DNA of 64,000 nucleotides from Stutzerimonas stutzeri (GCF_024448895.1 NZ_JAMOIC010000002.1:186001-250000); one strand, 5' to 3'; counted from the first letter of the stretch, positions 53,466 through 63,907 are shown. The notes: generated by a model not told the origin, from the letters alone. Made by a program: numbers and translations.

Positions 53466-54124
53466 TGAGGGCGACTGGCACCCCCCGGCGCATAGGCCTT
53501 CTCGGTGGCACCTTTGATCCGGTGCATATCGGGCACTTGCGTGGGGCTCTGGAGGTAGCCGAAATAGTCGGGCTTGACGAGGTTCGTCTGGTCCCAAACT
53601 ACAGGCCACCGCACCGTGAGACGCCTAACAGCTCAGCTCAGGACAGGTTGACCATGGTCCGGCTGGCTGCGCAGGAGCTGCCATTGCTGGCGGTCGACGC
53701 ACGGGAGCTGGAGCGCGACAAACCCTCCTACACGCTCGATACGCTGGAGTCTCTGCGTGCCGAACTGGACGATGACGATCAGGTATTTCTCATCGTCGGG
53801 TGGGATGCGTTCTGCGGGCTTCCCAGCTGGCATCGCTGGGATGAGCTGCTCGATCATTGCCACATTCTGGTCATGCAGCGGCCGGACGCCGACAGCGAGG
53901 CGCCGGAAGCGCTGCGCGATCTCTTGGCTGCACGCAGCGTGAGTGACCCGCTGACACTTGCGGGCGGCGGAGGGCAGATCGCCTTCGTCTGGCAGGCACC
54001 TCTCGGGGTTTCGGCAACACGAATTCGTCAATTTCTGGCCAGCGGCCGGTCGGTGCGTTTTCTCGTACCCGACGCCGTACTGGCTTATATCAACGCGCAC
54101 GGACTGTACCGGGCGTCGAACTGA
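53465..54124 (+). CDS. nadD: Nicotinate-nucleotide adenylyltransferase
   Basis: This 219-residue enzyme makes deamido-NAD in NAD synthesis. The motifs are [12 protein letters not shown] near the start and the ATP-binding [11 protein letters not shown] near residue 180. The start overlaps the proA stop by one base. It opens a run of overlapping or closely spaced housekeeping genes (rsfS, rlmH, mrdA, rodA). Length is normal. Confidence 0.96.
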   Translation: MRATGTPRRIGLLGGTFDPVHIGHLRGALEVAEIVGLDEVRLVPNYRPPHRETPNSSAQDRLTMVRLAAQELPLLAVDARELERDKPSYTLDTLESLRAELDDDDQVFLIVGWDAFCGLPSWHRWDELLDHCHILVMQRPDADSEAPEALRDLLAARSVSDPLTLAGGGGQIAFVWQAPLGVSATRIRQFLASGRSVRFLVPDAVLAYINAHGLYRASN

Positions 54125-54138
54125 GGTTGTTTCACACT

Positions 54139-54498
54139 ATGCAAAATGATTCTTTGGCCCAGCTGGCCGTTAGCGCCCTGGAAGACCTGAAAGGCACCGA
54201 CATCACGACTATCGATGTCCGTGGCAAGACCAGCGTCACCGACTTCATGGTAATCGCCAGCGGCACCTCCAGTCGCCACGTGAAATCCCTGGCCGAGAAC
54301 GTACTCGAGAAGGTCAAGGAGAAGGGCGTGCGACCGCTGGGCAGCGAAGGCCTGGACGGTGGCGAATGGGCGTTGCTCGATCTGGGCGATGTGGTGGTGC
54401 ATGTGATGCAGGTGCCGACTCGCCAGTTCTATGATCTTGAGCGCCTTTGGCAGGGTGCCGAGCAGAGCCGCGCGCAGCACGCAGGCGAGCAGGAATAA
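54139..54498 (+). CDS. rsfS: Ribosomal silencing factor RsfS
   Basis: This 119-residue protein binds ribosomal protein uL14 and blocks joining of 30S and 50S in stationary phase. The typical [35 protein letters not shown] and [16 protein letters not shown] segments are present. I chose ATG 54139; the TTG at 54127 would leave no room for a ribosome binding site. It is followed by rlmH 7 bases after its stop, as in most gammaproteobacteria. Confidence 0.95.
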   Translation: MQNDSLAQLAVSALEDLKGTDITTIDVRGKTSVTDFMVIASGTSSRHVKSLAENVLEKVKEKGVRPLGSEGLDGGEWALLDLGDVVVHVMQVPTRQFYDLERLWQGAEQSRAQHAGEQE

Positions 54499-54505
54499 CC
54501 GATTC

Positions 54506-54973
54506 GTGCGGATCAAGCTGATTGCGGTGGGCTCGAAGATGCCACGCTGGGTCGAGGACGGTTGGCAGGAATATGCCAAGCGTCTGCCATCCGAGTTGCC
54601 ACTGGACCTGCATGAAATATCGCTTAACACGCGCGGCAAGAATGCCGACGTGGCGCGGTTGATTCGTCAGGAGGGCGAGGCCATGCTGGCGAAGGTCCAG
54701 CCGGGCGAGCGAATCGTGACCCTGGAAGTGACAGGCAAGCCCTGGAGCACCGAGCAGTTGGCGTCCGAGTTGGAGCGCTGGCGGCTGGATGCGCGGAACG
54801 TCAACCTGATGGTCGGCGGGCCGGAGGGCCTGGCGCCGGAAGTGTGCGCACGAAGTGAGCAACGCTGGTCGCTGTCGCCGCTTACCTTGCCTCATCCGCT
54901 GGTGCGCATTCTTATCGGCGAGCAGATCTATCGCGCCTGGACGTTGCTGTCGGGTCACCCTTACCACAAGTAG
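54506..54973 (+). CDS. rlmH: 23S rRNA (pseudouridine1915-N3)-methyltransferase
   Basis: This 155-residue SPOUT methyltransferase modifies pseudouridine 1915 in helix 69 of 23S rRNA. It reads [13 protein letters not shown] at the start, and the SAM knot has [13 protein letters not shown], then [14 protein letters not shown]. The start is GTG 54506 with AGGAA upstream. Length equals the E. coli protein. It acts on intact 70S ribosomes, so its linkage to rsfS is functionally sensible. Confidence 0.95.
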   Translation: MRIKLIAVGSKMPRWVEDGWQEYAKRLPSELPLDLHEISLNTRGKNADVARLIRQEGEAMLAKVQPGERIVTLEVTGKPWSTEQLASELERWRLDARNVNLMVGGPEGLAPEVCARSEQRWSLSPLTLPHPLVRILIGEQIYRAWTLLSGHPYHK

Positions 54974-54989
54974 TACAGCCAAACCCAAG

Positions 54990-56879
54990 ATGTCCAAGTC
55001 GATTCCCCTCCAGGACCACGAAAAGGACGCCCGTCTGGTGCGTCAGCGGGTGATTGTGGGCGGGTTATTGGTGCTGCTCCTGATTGGCGCCTTGATTGCG
55101 CGGCTGTACTACCTGCAGGTCGTGCAGTACGAGCATCACTCGACGCTATCCGAAAGCAACCGTGTTCACGTCCAGCCGATTCCACCCAATCGCGGGCTGA
55201 TTTTCGACCGGACTGGCAAGCTCATCGCTGATAACCGGCCGAGCTTCAGTCTTACGGTGACTCGCGAGCGAGCTGAAGATTGGCGCAAAACACTCGACAC
55301 GGTGGTCGAGGTGCTGGAACTCTCCAGCGAAGAGCGCGCGCTGTTCGAAAAGCGCGTGCTGCAGGGGCGGAGGCCATTCGAGCCGGTGCCGATCATGTAC
55401 GAGTTGTCGGAAGAGCAGATCGCCCGCATCGCCGTGGATCAGTTCCGTCTGCCCGGCGTGGAGGTGGCGGCGCAACTGGTTCGACACTACCCGCAGGGCA
55501 AGCACTTCGCGCATTCGGTCGGCTACGTCGGCCGCATCAACGAGGCCGAGGTCAAGCAGCTCGATCCGGTCAATTACAGCGGCACGCATCATATCGGCAA
55601 GACCGGCATCGAGCGGTTCTACGAAGACGATCTGCACGGGCAGGTAGGCTACGAGGAAGTTGAAACCAATGCCCGTGGTCGGGTTCTGCGGGTGCTGAAA
55701 CGCACCGACCCCATTCCGGGCAAGGACATTACCCTGACGCTCGATCTCGAGTTGCAGGAGGCAGCCGAAGCCGCACTCGCAGGGCGTCGCGGGGCCATCG
55801 TCGCCTTGCAGCCGTCTACCGGGGAAGTGCTGGCGATGGTCAGCCAGCCCAGCTTCGATCCCAATCTGTTCGTCACCGGTATCAGCTTCAAGGCATATGG
55901 AGAGCTGCGTGACTCGATCGATCAGCCACTGTTCAATCGTGTCTTGCGCGGCCTTTATCCACCGGGGTCAACGATCAAGCCGATGATGGCGGTGGCGGGT
56001 CTCGACACCGGTGTGGTCACCAAGAATACCCGGGTGTTCGACCCCGGCTTTTTTCAGCTCCCCAACGTCAAGCACAAGTACCGCAACTGGAATCGCGGCG
56101 GCGATGGCTGGGTGGACCTGGAGCTGGCGATCATGCGTTCCAACGACACCTACTTCTACGAGATGGCGCACAAGATGGGCATCGATCGGATGCACGACTA
56201 CATGAGCCGTTTTGGTATCGGTCAGCGAGTTTCGCTGGATATGTTCGAAGAAACCGCGGGACTGATGCCGTCTCGCGACTGGAAACGTGCTCGGTATCGT
56301 CAGGCCTGGTATCCGGGTGAGACGGTTATTCTGGGGATCGGCCAGGGTTACATGCAGACCACTCCGCTTCAATTGGCTCAAGCGACCGCACTGATGGCAA
56401 CCCGCGGCAAGTGGATCAGGCCCCATCTGGCAAAAGACATCGAAGGCGGCGCGGCTTCCGACCCTGAGCCCATTCCCGACATCGAGTTGCGGGATCCAAG
56501 CTACTGGGATGCGGCTATCAACGGTATGGAGCAGGTGTTGCACGGGGCGCGTGGTACGGCGAAGAAGGTTGGCGACAGCGCCAGCTATCGTATAGCCGGC
56601 AAGAGCGGCACCGCACAGGTCGTCGCCATCAAGCAGGGCGAGCGCTATGACAGTGGCAAGCTTGCCGAGCGTCATCGTGACCATGCGTTGTTCGTCGCCT
56701 TCGCGCCGGTGCATGACCCGCAGATCGCAGTGGCGGTCATGGTTGAGAATGGTGAGTCGGGCTCCGGCGTCGCGGCCCCTGTGGCCAAACAGGTCATGGA
56801 TGCTTGGCTGCTTGATCAGGAAGGCAAGGTGAAAACCGAGTACGCCCTGCCGCTGACGGCCGAGGGACCGCAACCATGA
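54990..56879 (+). CDS. mrdA: Penicillin-binding protein 2 (elongasome transpeptidase)
   Basis: This 629-residue class B PBP cross-links peptidoglycan during cell elongation. One N-terminal helix (VIVGGLLVLLLIGALIA) is followed by a pedestal domain and the transpeptidase domain with SxxK (S327-TIK330), SND in MRSNDTYF and KSGTAQV. It is the partner of RodA, encoded next with a 4-base overlap. ATG 54990 gives the family length. Beta-lactams such as mecillinam target PBP2. Confidence 0.96.
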   Translation: MSKSIPLQDHEKDARLVRQRVIVGGLLVLLLIGALIARLYYLQVVQYEHHSTLSESNRVHVQPIPPNRGLIFDRTGKLIADNRPSFSLTVTRERAEDWRKTLDTVVEVLELSSEERALFEKRVLQGRRPFEPVPIMYELSEEQIARIAVDQFRLPGVEVAAQLVRHYPQGKHFAHSVGYVGRINEAEVKQLDPVNYSGTHHIGKTGIERFYEDDLHGQVGYEEVETNARGRVLRVLKRTDPIPGKDITLTLDLELQEAAEAALAGRRGAIVALQPSTGEVLAMVSQPSFDPNLFVTGISFKAYGELRDSIDQPLFNRVLRGLYPPGSTIKPMMAVAGLDTGVVTKNTRVFDPGFFQLPNVKHKYRNWNRGGDGWVDLELAIMRSNDTYFYEMAHKMGIDRMHDYMSRFGIGQRVSLDMFEETAGLMPSRDWKRARYRQAWYPGETVILGIGQGYMQTTPLQLAQATALMATRGKWIRPHLAKDIEGGAASDPEPIPDIELRDPSYWDAAINGMEQVLHGARGTAKKVGDSASYRIAGKSGTAQVVAIKQGERYDSGKLAERHRDHALFVAFAPVHDPQIAVAVMVENGESGSGVAAPVAKQVMDAWLLDQEGKVKTEYALPLTAEGPQP

Positions 56880-58021
56880 GCGGAACATTCGACCGCACGC
56901 TTTCCACGACCGATGTGATGCGCCGACGGGCAAGCCTGCTGCAGCGCATGCACATCGACGGCGTACTTCTGCTGCTTCTGCTTTCGCTCGCGGCGGGTAG
57001 TCTGTTTGTTCTTTATTCAGCTGGTGGCAAGAACTGGGACCTGTTGATCAAACAGGCTACTTCCTACGGAATCGGCCTGGGCGCCATGCTGGTCATCGCG
57101 CAATTCGAACCGCGGCTGATGGCCCGTTGGGTGCCGCTCGGTTATCTGGCGGTCGTCGCGCTGCTGGTGGCAGTGGAGTTCGTCGGTTACACGGCGATGG
57201 GTGCGACTCGCTGGATCAATATCCCCGGTGTGATCCGCTTTCAGCCGTCCGAATTCATGAAGATCATCATGCCGATGACCATCGCCTGGTATTTATCGGG
57301 TCGGGCGTTGCCGCCGGGTATCAAACACACCATGGTCAGTCTCGGCCTGATCCTGACCCCCTTTGTGCTGATCCTGAAGCAGCCGGATCTGGGTACATCG
57401 CTGCTGGTGCTCGTATCCGGCGCGTTCGTGCTTTTTATTGCAGGGCTGCGTTGGCGCTGGATCATGAGTGCGGTGGCAGCGCTTGTACCTGTCGCCGTGG
57501 CCATGTGGTATTTCGTTTTGCATAACTATCAGAAACAACGTGTTCTGACCTTTCTCGACCCCGAAAGCGATCCGCTGGGTACCGGCTGGAACATCATTCA
57601 ATCCAAAGCGGCGATCGGCTCGGGTGGCGTCTTCGGCAAGGGCTGGCTGTTAGGTACCCAATCGCACCTGGATTTTTTGCCCGAAAGCCATACGGACTTT
57701 ATCATTGCGGTCCTTGCCGAAGAGTTTGGCCTGGTCGGTGTCTGCCTTCTGTTGCTGCTCTATCTGCTTCTGATCGCTCGGGGGCTGGTGATAACCGTCC
57801 AGGCACAAACGCTGTTCGGCAAGTTGCTGGCGGGCGCGCTGACTATGACGTTTTTCGTTTACGTGTTCATCAATATCGGTATGGTCAGCGGGCTGTTGCC
57901 AGTCGTAGGGGTGCCGTTGCCCTTTATCAGCTTTGGTGGCACTTCTTTGGTGACCCTGCTATCAGGGTTTGGGGTTTTGATGTCGATCCACACCCATCGC
58001 AAGTGGATCGCACAGGTCTGA
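56876..58021 (+). CDS. rodA: Peptidoglycan glycosyltransferase RodA
   Basis: This 381-residue SEDS protein has about ten transmembrane helices and polymerises lipid II for the lateral wall together with PBP2. The SEDS signature is seen in FQPSEFMKIIMPM, KQPDLGTSLLVL, FLPESHTDFIIAV and GVPLPFISFGGTS. Its ATG overlaps the mrdA stop. The lytic transglycosylase gene begins 5 bases after its stop. Nothing is missing. Confidence 0.96.
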   Translation: MSGTFDRTLSTTDVMRRRASLLQRMHIDGVLLLLLLSLAAGSLFVLYSAGGKNWDLLIKQATSYGIGLGAMLVIAQFEPRLMARWVPLGYLAVVALLVAVEFVGYTAMGATRWINIPGVIRFQPSEFMKIIMPMTIAWYLSGRALPPGIKHTMVSLGLILTPFVLILKQPDLGTSLLVLVSGAFVLFIAGLRWRWIMSAVAALVPVAVAMWYFVLHNYQKQRVLTFLDPESDPLGTGWNIIQSKAAIGSGGVFGKGWLLGTQSHLDFLPESHTDFIIAVLAEEFGLVGVCLLLLLYLLLIARGLVITVQAQTLFGKLLAGALTMTFFVYVFINIGMVSGLLPVVGVPLPFISFGGTSLVTLLSGFGVLMSIHTHRKWIAQV

Positions 58022-58026
58022 TTAGA

Positions 58027-59052
58027 GTGAATTTCTTGAATCCATTACGACGTGGCTGGTTGGCACGAACGCTCTGCGGAGCAGGTCTGTTCGGTGCGCT
58101 CGGCGGTATTCCTGCAGCTTATGCCGCCGATTACCAGGGCGAAAAAGTAGCCGAGTTCGTGCGGGAGATGACCGAGGATTACGGCTTCGCCAGCGAGCAG
58201 GTGGTTGAATTGCTAGCTCAGGCTGAGCGCAAACAGGCGATTCTCGATGCGATCTCCCGTCCGGCAGAGCGCGTCAAGCCGTGGAAGGAATATCGGCCGA
58301 TATTCATTACCGATTCACGGGTCGCTCAGGGCGTTGACTTCTGGCGTCAAAACGAGGCTGCGCTGACCCGTGCCCAGCAGGCGTTCGGCGTGCCGGCTGA
58401 GGTCATAGTCGCGATAATCGGTGTCGAAACATTCTATGGGCGCAACACCGGTAACTACCGGGTAATCGATGCGTTGTCGACGTTGGGGTTCGATTACCCG
58501 CCTCGCCAGCCGTTCTTCCGTCAGCAACTCAAGGAGTTCCTGCTGCTTGCCCGCGAGGAGCAGGTCGATCCACTGGCCTTGAGTGGTTCCTATGCCGGGG
58601 CGATGGGCCTGCCACAGTTCATGCCGAGCAGTTTCCGCGCCTACGCAGTGGACTTCGACGAGGATGGCCGGATCGACATCTGGAAGAATCCGGTCGATGC
58701 CATCGGTAGCGCAGCCAACTATTTCAAGCAGCACGGCTGGACAGCAGGTGCGCCGGTCGTTGCCCGGGCTGAAGTGAAGGGTGAGCGTTACAGCGAAGGC
58801 CTGACCGAGGGGCTGGAGCCGGTGAAGAGCGCAGCCGAGCTGCGCGAGCTTGGCTGGCAGTGGGCGACTCCAACGGAAATGCCGGATGACACAGCAGTGA
58901 CAGCCTTCCGTCTCGACGGGGCGGATGGCGATGAGTACTGGGTGGGCTTGCCCAATTTCTATGTGATCACTCGCTACAACCGAAGTGTGATGTATGCCAT
59001 GGCGGTTAACGAACTTGCTGAGCAGCTCGCTCAAGCCCGGGGCGCGCAATGA
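58027..59052 (+). CDS. mltB: Membrane-bound/soluble lytic murein transglycosylase B
   Basis: This 341-residue enzyme cleaves glycan strands to 1,6-anhydro ends. The N-terminus has a signal peptide (LCGAGLFGALGGIPAAYA). The catalytic Glu is E134 in IGVETFYGRNTGNYR, followed by SYAGAMGLPQFMPSS. No lipobox Cys precedes the mature part, so it resembles P. aeruginosa SltB1 (PA4001) in this position rather than a lipoprotein. I chose GTG 58027; the GTG at 58003 overlaps rodA. It lies between rodA and rlpA. Confidence 0.92.
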   Translation: MNFLNPLRRGWLARTLCGAGLFGALGGIPAAYAADYQGEKVAEFVREMTEDYGFASEQVVELLAQAERKQAILDAISRPAERVKPWKEYRPIFITDSRVAQGVDFWRQNEAALTRAQQAFGVPAEVIVAIIGVETFYGRNTGNYRVIDALSTLGFDYPPRQPFFRQQLKEFLLLAREEQVDPLALSGSYAGAMGLPQFMPSSFRAYAVDFDEDGRIDIWKNPVDAIGSAANYFKQHGWTAGAPVVARAEVKGERYSEGLTEGLEPVKSAAELRELGWQWATPTEMPDDTAVTAFRLDGADGDEYWVGLPNFYVITRYNRSVMYAMAVNELAEQLAQARGAQ

Positions 59053-60038
59053 ATACCCGTCTGCTTGCGGCAGCGGCAGTCGCGGTCCTGGTCGCCGGTT
59101 GTTCGTCGTCCCCAGCGCCGCAAACACCGGCGCCCGCACCGGTGCCCAGCAAGGGTATCAGCGGCCCTGGCGACTATTCCCGTCCTCACAAGGACGGAGC
59201 CCCATGGTGGGATGTAGATGTTTCTCGCATTCCCGACGCGACACCCATGCCGCATAACGGACCCTTCAAGGCCAATCCTTACACGGTCCTGGGCCAGACC
59301 TATTACCCGATTGGTGACGGGCGCAACTACAAGGCGACCGGCACCGCGTCCTGGTACGGAACCAAGTTTCACGGTCAACCTACCGCCAACGGCGAAAAGT
59401 ACGATCTTTACGGCATGAGCGCGGCACATAAGACGCTGCCCTTGCCCAGTTACGTCCGGGTGACCAGCCTCGACAATGGCAAAAGCGTCGTGCTCCGCGT
59501 GAATGATCGTGGCCCTTTCTATTCTGATCGGATCATCGACCTGTCCTTCGCGGCCGCCAAGAAGCTGGGCTATGCAGAAACGGGAACCGCGCGGGTCAAG
59601 GTCGAAGGCATTGATCCGCAACAGTGGTGGGCCGAGCGCGGTCAGAAGCCGCCCATGGTCCTTGCACAATCACAGAAGGCTGCCGGCCAGCCAGCGAAAG
59701 CGCAGCTTTCGCAACCGGTCGAGCAGTACACCCCACCGCCCACGCAGCACGCGGGCGCGACGGTTCCGGTCCAGATTGATCGCGACGACTCGGCCGCGGG
59801 TTCAGGTATGTTTCTACAGGTTGGCGCGTTTGCTAACCCAGATGCCGCACAATTGCTGCGTGACAAGCTGAGCAGCATGACCGAGGCACCTGTGTTCGTC
59901 AGTTCGGTAGTGCGACAAGAGCAGATTCTGCATCGCGTCCGATTGGGGCCGATCGGCTCCGCGGATGAGGCTGCACGACTGGAGCAGACGGTCCGTCTCG
60001 CCAATCTAGGCAATCCACGGCGAGTGCAGGGCGACTGA
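59049..60038 (+). CDS. rlpA: Septal ring lytic transglycosylase RlpA
   Basis: This 329-residue lipoprotein (signal ending VLVAGC) cuts naked glycan strands at the septum. The double-psi beta-barrel domain reads GTASWYGTKFHGQPTANGE and VNDRGPFYSDRIIDLS. A Pro/Gln-rich linker follows, and the C-terminal SPOR domain (about 255-329, MFLQVGAFANPDAAQLL) targets denuded peptidoglycan. ATG overlaps the mltB stop. Loss in P. aeruginosa causes chaining at low osmolarity. Confidence 0.95.
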   Translation: MNTRLLAAAAVAVLVAGCSSSPAPQTPAPAPVPSKGISGPGDYSRPHKDGAPWWDVDVSRIPDATPMPHNGPFKANPYTVLGQTYYPIGDGRNYKATGTASWYGTKFHGQPTANGEKYDLYGMSAAHKTLPLPSYVRVTSLDNGKSVVLRVNDRGPFYSDRIIDLSFAAAKKLGYAETGTARVKVEGIDPQQWWAERGQKPPMVLAQSQKAAGQPAKAQLSQPVEQYTPPPTQHAGATVPVQIDRDDSAAGSGMFLQVGAFANPDAAQLLRDKLSSMTEAPVFVSSVVRQEQILHRVRLGPIGSADEAARLEQTVRLANLGNPRRVQGD

Positions 60039-60108
60039 GCGGCTTGCCGCGTTGAATCAAAGACGCCGATACAAACTTTTTTGCCACAGCAAACACTCTG
60101 AGAGCGCA

Positions 60109-61266
60109 ATGACTATCACCACCTTCGTGCACCGCCTGTTCCTTCTCACCATGTTGGCCGTGGCGCCGGCCGCATGGGCCGAGCAGATCATCCCATCGCC
60201 GCCGCAGCTGGCGGCCAAGTCCTATGTCCTGATGGACGCGGCCAGTGGCGAGGTATTGGTCGAGAACGCCGGTGACGAGCGCTTGCCCCCGGCCAGCCTG
60301 ACCAAACTGATGACTGCCTACATCGCCACATTGGAAATCCAGAAGGGCCAGATTTCCGAAAGCGACATGGTCACCATCAGCGAGAAGGCCTGGCGTACGG
60401 GCGGTTCGCGGATGTTCATCCAGGTCAACACTCAGGTGTCGGTGGATGATCTGCTGCACGGCATCATCATTCAGTCGGGCAATGACGCCAGCGTAGCGAT
60501 GGCCGAGCATATCGCCGGCAGTGAAGAAGCCTTTGCGGACCTGATGAACAGCACGGCCCAGCGCCTTGGGATGACCAATACCCATTTCATGAATGCCACT
60601 GGACTGCCCCATCCGGAGCATTACTCGTCGGCATCGGATATGGCCAAGCTGGCGCGAGCGATCATTTATGAAGATCAGGCCCACTACGGCATCTACGCGC
60701 AAAAAGAGTTCTTCTGGAATAACATCAAGCAGCCCAACCGCAACCTGCTGCTATGGCGCGACAAGACCGTCGATGGACTGAAAACCGGCCACACCGAAGA
60801 AGCGGGCTTTTGCCTGGTTGCATCAGCCGTTCGTGATGACATGCGCCTCATTACTTCCGTCTTCGGCACCAATAGCGAGCAGGCGCGCGCCGCCGAAACA
60901 CAGAAGCTGCTGACCTACGGCTTCCGCTTTTTTGAAACGCGGACCTTTTACAAGAAAGGCGTCGAGTTGGCGCAGTCGCGCGTCTGGAAGGGTCAGCAGG
61001 ATCAGGTCAGTGCCGGACTGGCGAACGACCTGACGCTAACCGTTCCGCGCGGTCAGCTGGAGAAGCTGCAGGCTGGCCTGACCTTCAATCCGGAACTGAC
61101 GGCACCGATTCAGCAGGGCGACGTCGTCGGTAAGGTCGAGGTCAGTCTCGATGGTGAGGTATTGCAGAGCACTGATCTGATTGCCCTTCAAACCATCGAA
61201 GAGGGCGGGCTGTTCCGGCGGGTCTGGGACAGCATTCAGCTGTTCTTCTTCAATCTTTTCAACTGA
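60109..61266 (+). CDS. dacA: D-alanyl-D-alanine carboxypeptidase (PBP5/6 type)
   Basis: This 385-residue class C low-molecular-weight PBP trims pentapeptides. After a signal peptide ending AAWA it has SxxK (S63-LTK66 in PASLTKLM), SGN in SGNDASVAMAE and KTG at 225 (KTGHTEEAG). A C-terminal beta domain and an amphipathic helix (DSIQLFFFNLFN) hold it to the inner membrane. It lies in the PBP2-RodA cluster, as dacA/dacC does in E. coli and pseudomonads. Confidence 0.95.
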   Translation: MTITTFVHRLFLLTMLAVAPAAWAEQIIPSPPQLAAKSYVLMDAASGEVLVENAGDERLPPASLTKLMTAYIATLEIQKGQISESDMVTISEKAWRTGGSRMFIQVNTQVSVDDLLHGIIIQSGNDASVAMAEHIAGSEEAFADLMNSTAQRLGMTNTHFMNATGLPHPEHYSSASDMAKLARAIIYEDQAHYGIYAQKEFFWNNIKQPNRNLLLWRDKTVDGLKTGHTEEAGFCLVASAVRDDMRLITSVFGTNSEQARAAETQKLLTYGFRFFETRTFYKKGVELAQSRVWKGQQDQVSAGLANDLTLTVPRGQLEKLQAGLTFNPELTAPIQQGDVVGKVEVSLDGEVLQSTDLIALQTIEEGGLFRRVWDSIQLFFFNLFN

Positions 61267-61326
61267 ACCTCTGGAGCGCGTCCACGCCGTCCGGCGGGCG
61301 CGCTTGCGGATCACGAGTCCGTCGCC

Positions 61327-61611
61327 ATGACTGAAAGTAAAAGCGAAAATCAGGCACCCAAAATCGAGTTTCCCTGTGAGCGTTATCCAATCAAGGTGAT
61401 CGGGGACGCGGGCGAGGGATTCAGTGAGACGGTTGTGGACGTCGTCCGGCGCCACGCGCCCGATCTTGATGAAACAACGCTCGTATCTCGCGACAGCCGC
61501 AACGGTCGGTTCCTGTCGGTGCAGGTGCTGATCACCGCGACCAGCCTCGAGCAGTTGCAGGCAATCCACGTCGACCTGCGTGCGACTGGGCGCGTTCACA
61601 TGGTGCTGTAA
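61327..61611 (+). CDS. ybeD: DUF493/YbeD family protein
   Basis: This 94-residue protein has the YbeD fold, which resembles an ACT/regulatory domain: [18 protein letters not shown], then [20 protein letters not shown]. Its function is unproven. Its place between dacA and lipB is conserved in many gammaproteobacteria, which has led to suggestions of a regulatory link to lipoate. The stop overlaps the lipB start by one base. Confidence 0.92.
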   Translation: MTESKSENQAPKIEFPCERYPIKVIGDAGEGFSETVVDVVRRHAPDLDETTLVSRDSRNGRFLSVQVLITATSLEQLQAIHVDLRATGRVHMVL

Positions 61612-62315
61612 TGACAGACCAACCCTCCAGTCCGGATTTGACGGCGTCCAAGTCGGCGGTAGGCGGCCCGCTGCTAGCGGTGCGCGAGCTTGGGCTGGTG
61701 GACTATCCGATTGCCTGGCAGGCCATGCAGCGCTTCACCAACGAGCGGATGCCGGACACCGTCGATGAAATCTGGCTGCTGCAACATCCGCCGGTATTTA
61801 CCCAAGGGCAGGCCGGCAAGGCCGAGCACCTACTGTTACCCGGCGATATTCCCGTAGTCCAGGCTGACCGCGGCGGACAAGTCACCTACCACGGCCCCGG
61901 GCAACTGGTGTGTTACCTGATGCTGGATGTAAGACGTCTGGGGCTTGGTGTGCGCGAGCTGGTCAGTCGAATTGAGCTGAGCTTGATCGACTTGCTTGCC
62001 AGCTATGGCGTGGATGCCCTGGCGAAACCCGACGCGCCTGGCGTGTACGTTGATGGGGCAAAGATCGCGTCCCTAGGCTTGCGCATCCGCAACGGACGAT
62101 CATTCCATGGCCTGGCGCTTAACGTGGACATGGACCTGGAGCCCTTTAGGCGAATCAATCCCTGCGGCTATGCGGGCATGTCTATGACCCAGTTGGCCGA
62201 TCAGGTCGCGGGCCCAGTTGTGTTTTCCGAGGTCGGTAGCCGTCTGCGTGAGCAGCTGGTCAAGCACCTCGGCTACGCGCAGCAAAGCCAGACGAGCACC
62301 GCAATAAACTGCTAA
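61611..62315 (+). CDS. lipB: Octanoyl-ACP:protein octanoyltransferase
   Basis: This 234-residue enzyme moves octanoate from acyl carrier protein to lipoyl domains, forming a thioester with Cys185 (NPCGYAGM) helped by Lys151 (VDGAKIAS). The substrate loop [14 protein letters not shown] is complete. LipA then inserts sulfur into the product. Its gene is convergent with lipA rather than in one operon with it. ATG 61611 overlaps the ybeD TAA by one base. Confidence 0.95.
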   Translation: MTDQPSSPDLTASKSAVGGPLLAVRELGLVDYPIAWQAMQRFTNERMPDTVDEIWLLQHPPVFTQGQAGKAEHLLLPGDIPVVQADRGGQVTYHGPGQLVCYLMLDVRRLGLGVRELVSRIELSLIDLLASYGVDALAKPDAPGVYVDGAKIASLGLRIRNGRSFHGLALNVDMDLEPFRRINPCGYAGMSMTQLADQVAGPVVFSEVGSRLREQLVKHLGYAQQSQTSTAINC

Positions 62316-62380
62316 TTCAACCGTTACCTGATGCAGTGTGTGCGGCACATGGCGGGTAGAAGACGCCCACCCACCTGACG

Positions 62381-62395
62381 GAGCCTGTTCGGCTC
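62381..62395. terminator. Short hairpin between lipB and lipA (convergent)
   Basis: GAGCC (62381-62385) and GGCTC (62391-62395) form a 5-pair stem with a 5-base loop 4 bases before the lipA stop. It is weak and has no T-run, so the terminator call is tentative. Confidence 0.3.
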
Positions 62396-62398
62396 GGA

Positions 62399-63451
62399 TC
62401 AGTTCAGATTGAGGGCTGGAATCAGGCTGCTGTCGAACGGCTGGCCTGGAACAGGCACAGGGGCGGACAGACCCAGGTTGTTCTTCTCGAATACCCGGTC
62501 GGCTCGATAGCTGGAGCGCACCAGGGGGCCGGCGGCAACTTCCATGAAGCCCTTGGCCAAGCCGATATCGCGGAAACGGTTGAACTCTTCTGGACTGACC
62601 CAGCGTCTGACCGGCAGATGGTTGCGTGTCGGCTGCAGGTACTGGCCGAGCGTGAGGATATCCACGCCGATGGTGCGAAGATCATCCATGGTCTGCAGCA
62701 CTTCCTCGTCGGTTTCGCCCAAGCCCAGCATCAGACTGGTCTTGGTCAGCATCTGTGGGCGATGGCGCTTGGCGTGCTCCAGTACGCGCAGGGTCTTCTC
62801 ATAGCCGGCGCGGGGATCGCGCACTTCATGGGTCAGGCGCTTGACCGTCTCGACGTTCTGCGCGAAGACTTCGAGGCCAGAATCCGCCACGCGCTCGATG
62901 GCCTGCAGGTCGCCGTCGAAGTCCGGAGTAAGGGCCTCCACCACCACATGCGGGGTGCGCTCTTTGATGGCGCGCACACAAGCGGCGTAGTGCGCGGCGC
63001 CGCCGTCGTCCAGGTCGTCGCGGTCTACTGAGGTCAGCACGATATAGCGCAGCGCCATCAGCTCAACCGACTTGGCGGTGTTCTGCGGCTCCTCCTGATC
63101 CAGCCAGCCGTTGGGGTTGCCTGTATCCACTGCGCAGAACCGGCATGCGCGGGTACACACTGAGCCCATCAGCATGATGGTGGCAGTGCCATTGGACCAA
63201 CACTCACCCATATTCGGGCAGTGGGACTCCTGGCATACGGTGCTCAGACGGTGCTCGCCAACGTTGCGCTTGACCGCTTCGAACCGACTACCGCTTGGCG
63301 CCTTGACCCGTAGCCACTTGGGCTTGGGTTCGAATACCTGGGGCTCGCTCGAGGCGCGGCGCTTTTGCCCGTCCTTGATTGCGGTGATGCCATGGGTGGT
63401 GCGGAATTTTTCGCCGCTGGCGACAGTTTTGGGCTGGGAGGTATCGGACAT
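62399..63451 (-). CDS. lipA: Lipoyl synthase
   Basis: This 350-residue radical-SAM enzyme inserts two sulfur atoms into protein-bound octanoyl groups. The auxiliary cluster motif is [12 protein letters not shown] (C-x4-C-x5-C), and the radical-SAM motif is CTRACRFC (C-x3-C-x2-C). The C-terminal RSSYRAD-type serine motif is also there (VRSSYRAD), which ligates the auxiliary cluster. ATG 63451 (MSDTSQPK) gives normal length. The longer frame to 63532 has no similarity. Confidence 0.96.
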   Translation of the reverse strand: MSDTSQPKTVASGEKFRTTHGITAIKDGQKRRASSEPQVFEPKPKWLRVKAPSGSRFEAVKRNVGEHRLSTVCQESHCPNMGECWSNGTATIMLMGSVCTRACRFCAVDTGNPNGWLDQEEPQNTAKSVELMALRYIVLTSVDRDDLDDGGAAHYAACVRAIKERTPHVVVEALTPDFDGDLQAIERVADSGLEVFAQNVETVKRLTHEVRDPRAGYEKTLRVLEHAKRHRPQMLTKTSLMLGLGETDEEVLQTMDDLRTIGVDILTLGQYLQPTRNHLPVRRWVSPEEFNRFRDIGLAKGFMEVAAGPLVRSSYRADRVFEKNNLGLSAPVPVPGQPFDSSLIPALNLN

Positions 63452-63907
63452 CGGCTTTCTGGGCTCCGCTAGAGGCTCCGGGACGAGGCGGCTTGTGGCC
63501 GGCGCGGAGTTTATCACAGGCGCTGACCGCACAGTCTGTCTGGCGAGACGTGGACTCGGCTGCTAAGGCCACAGCGTTGTCAGAGTTGCCCGATCCCGAT
63601 TAATCATTGCAGGTCTGACTTGGCGGCAGGCCGTTATCGCTGACGCCTCGCTGGGCAGCGCGTATTACGACTGGTCAATCAGCTTGTTTCTGTAGACGCG
63701 GATCGAACCCGGGCACGAGGTGGGCCGCACCGCCCATTCGGAAGGGACTGGGTGATGCGTATGGCTAGAGAGACTCTCAAAAGAACTGCCGGCGAGCCCC
63801 TAACCTGCACCATCAAGAGGCGCTATGGCCGATCAGGATGGGCTACCGAAGCTGCCAGACCCGGCGTGGGCAGGGCAGCTTATGGCTGAAAAGGTCGACT
63901 GTATTCG
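63452..63907. other. Intergenic region upstream of lipA without a recognised gene
   Basis: These 456 bases should contain the lipA promoter near the left end. I found no tRNA, no terminator and no convincing gene. A 28-codon frame (63825-63911) with an AGAGG site exists but has no recognisable product. The base composition is like the rest of the window. Confidence 0.5.

Noticed and set aside
55968-56933. A 321-codon minus-strand frame opposite mrdA
   Set aside because: Antisense shadow with no family resemblance; it also crosses the mrdA-rodA junction.
58315-59669. Long minus-strand frames opposite mltB and rlpA
   Set aside because: They are antisense shadows of well-identified genes and show no start signal or domain.
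63690-63760. GCGGATCGAACCCGGGC resembles the T-arm of a tRNA
   Set aside because: No acceptor, D-arm or anticodon stem can be folded around it on either strand.
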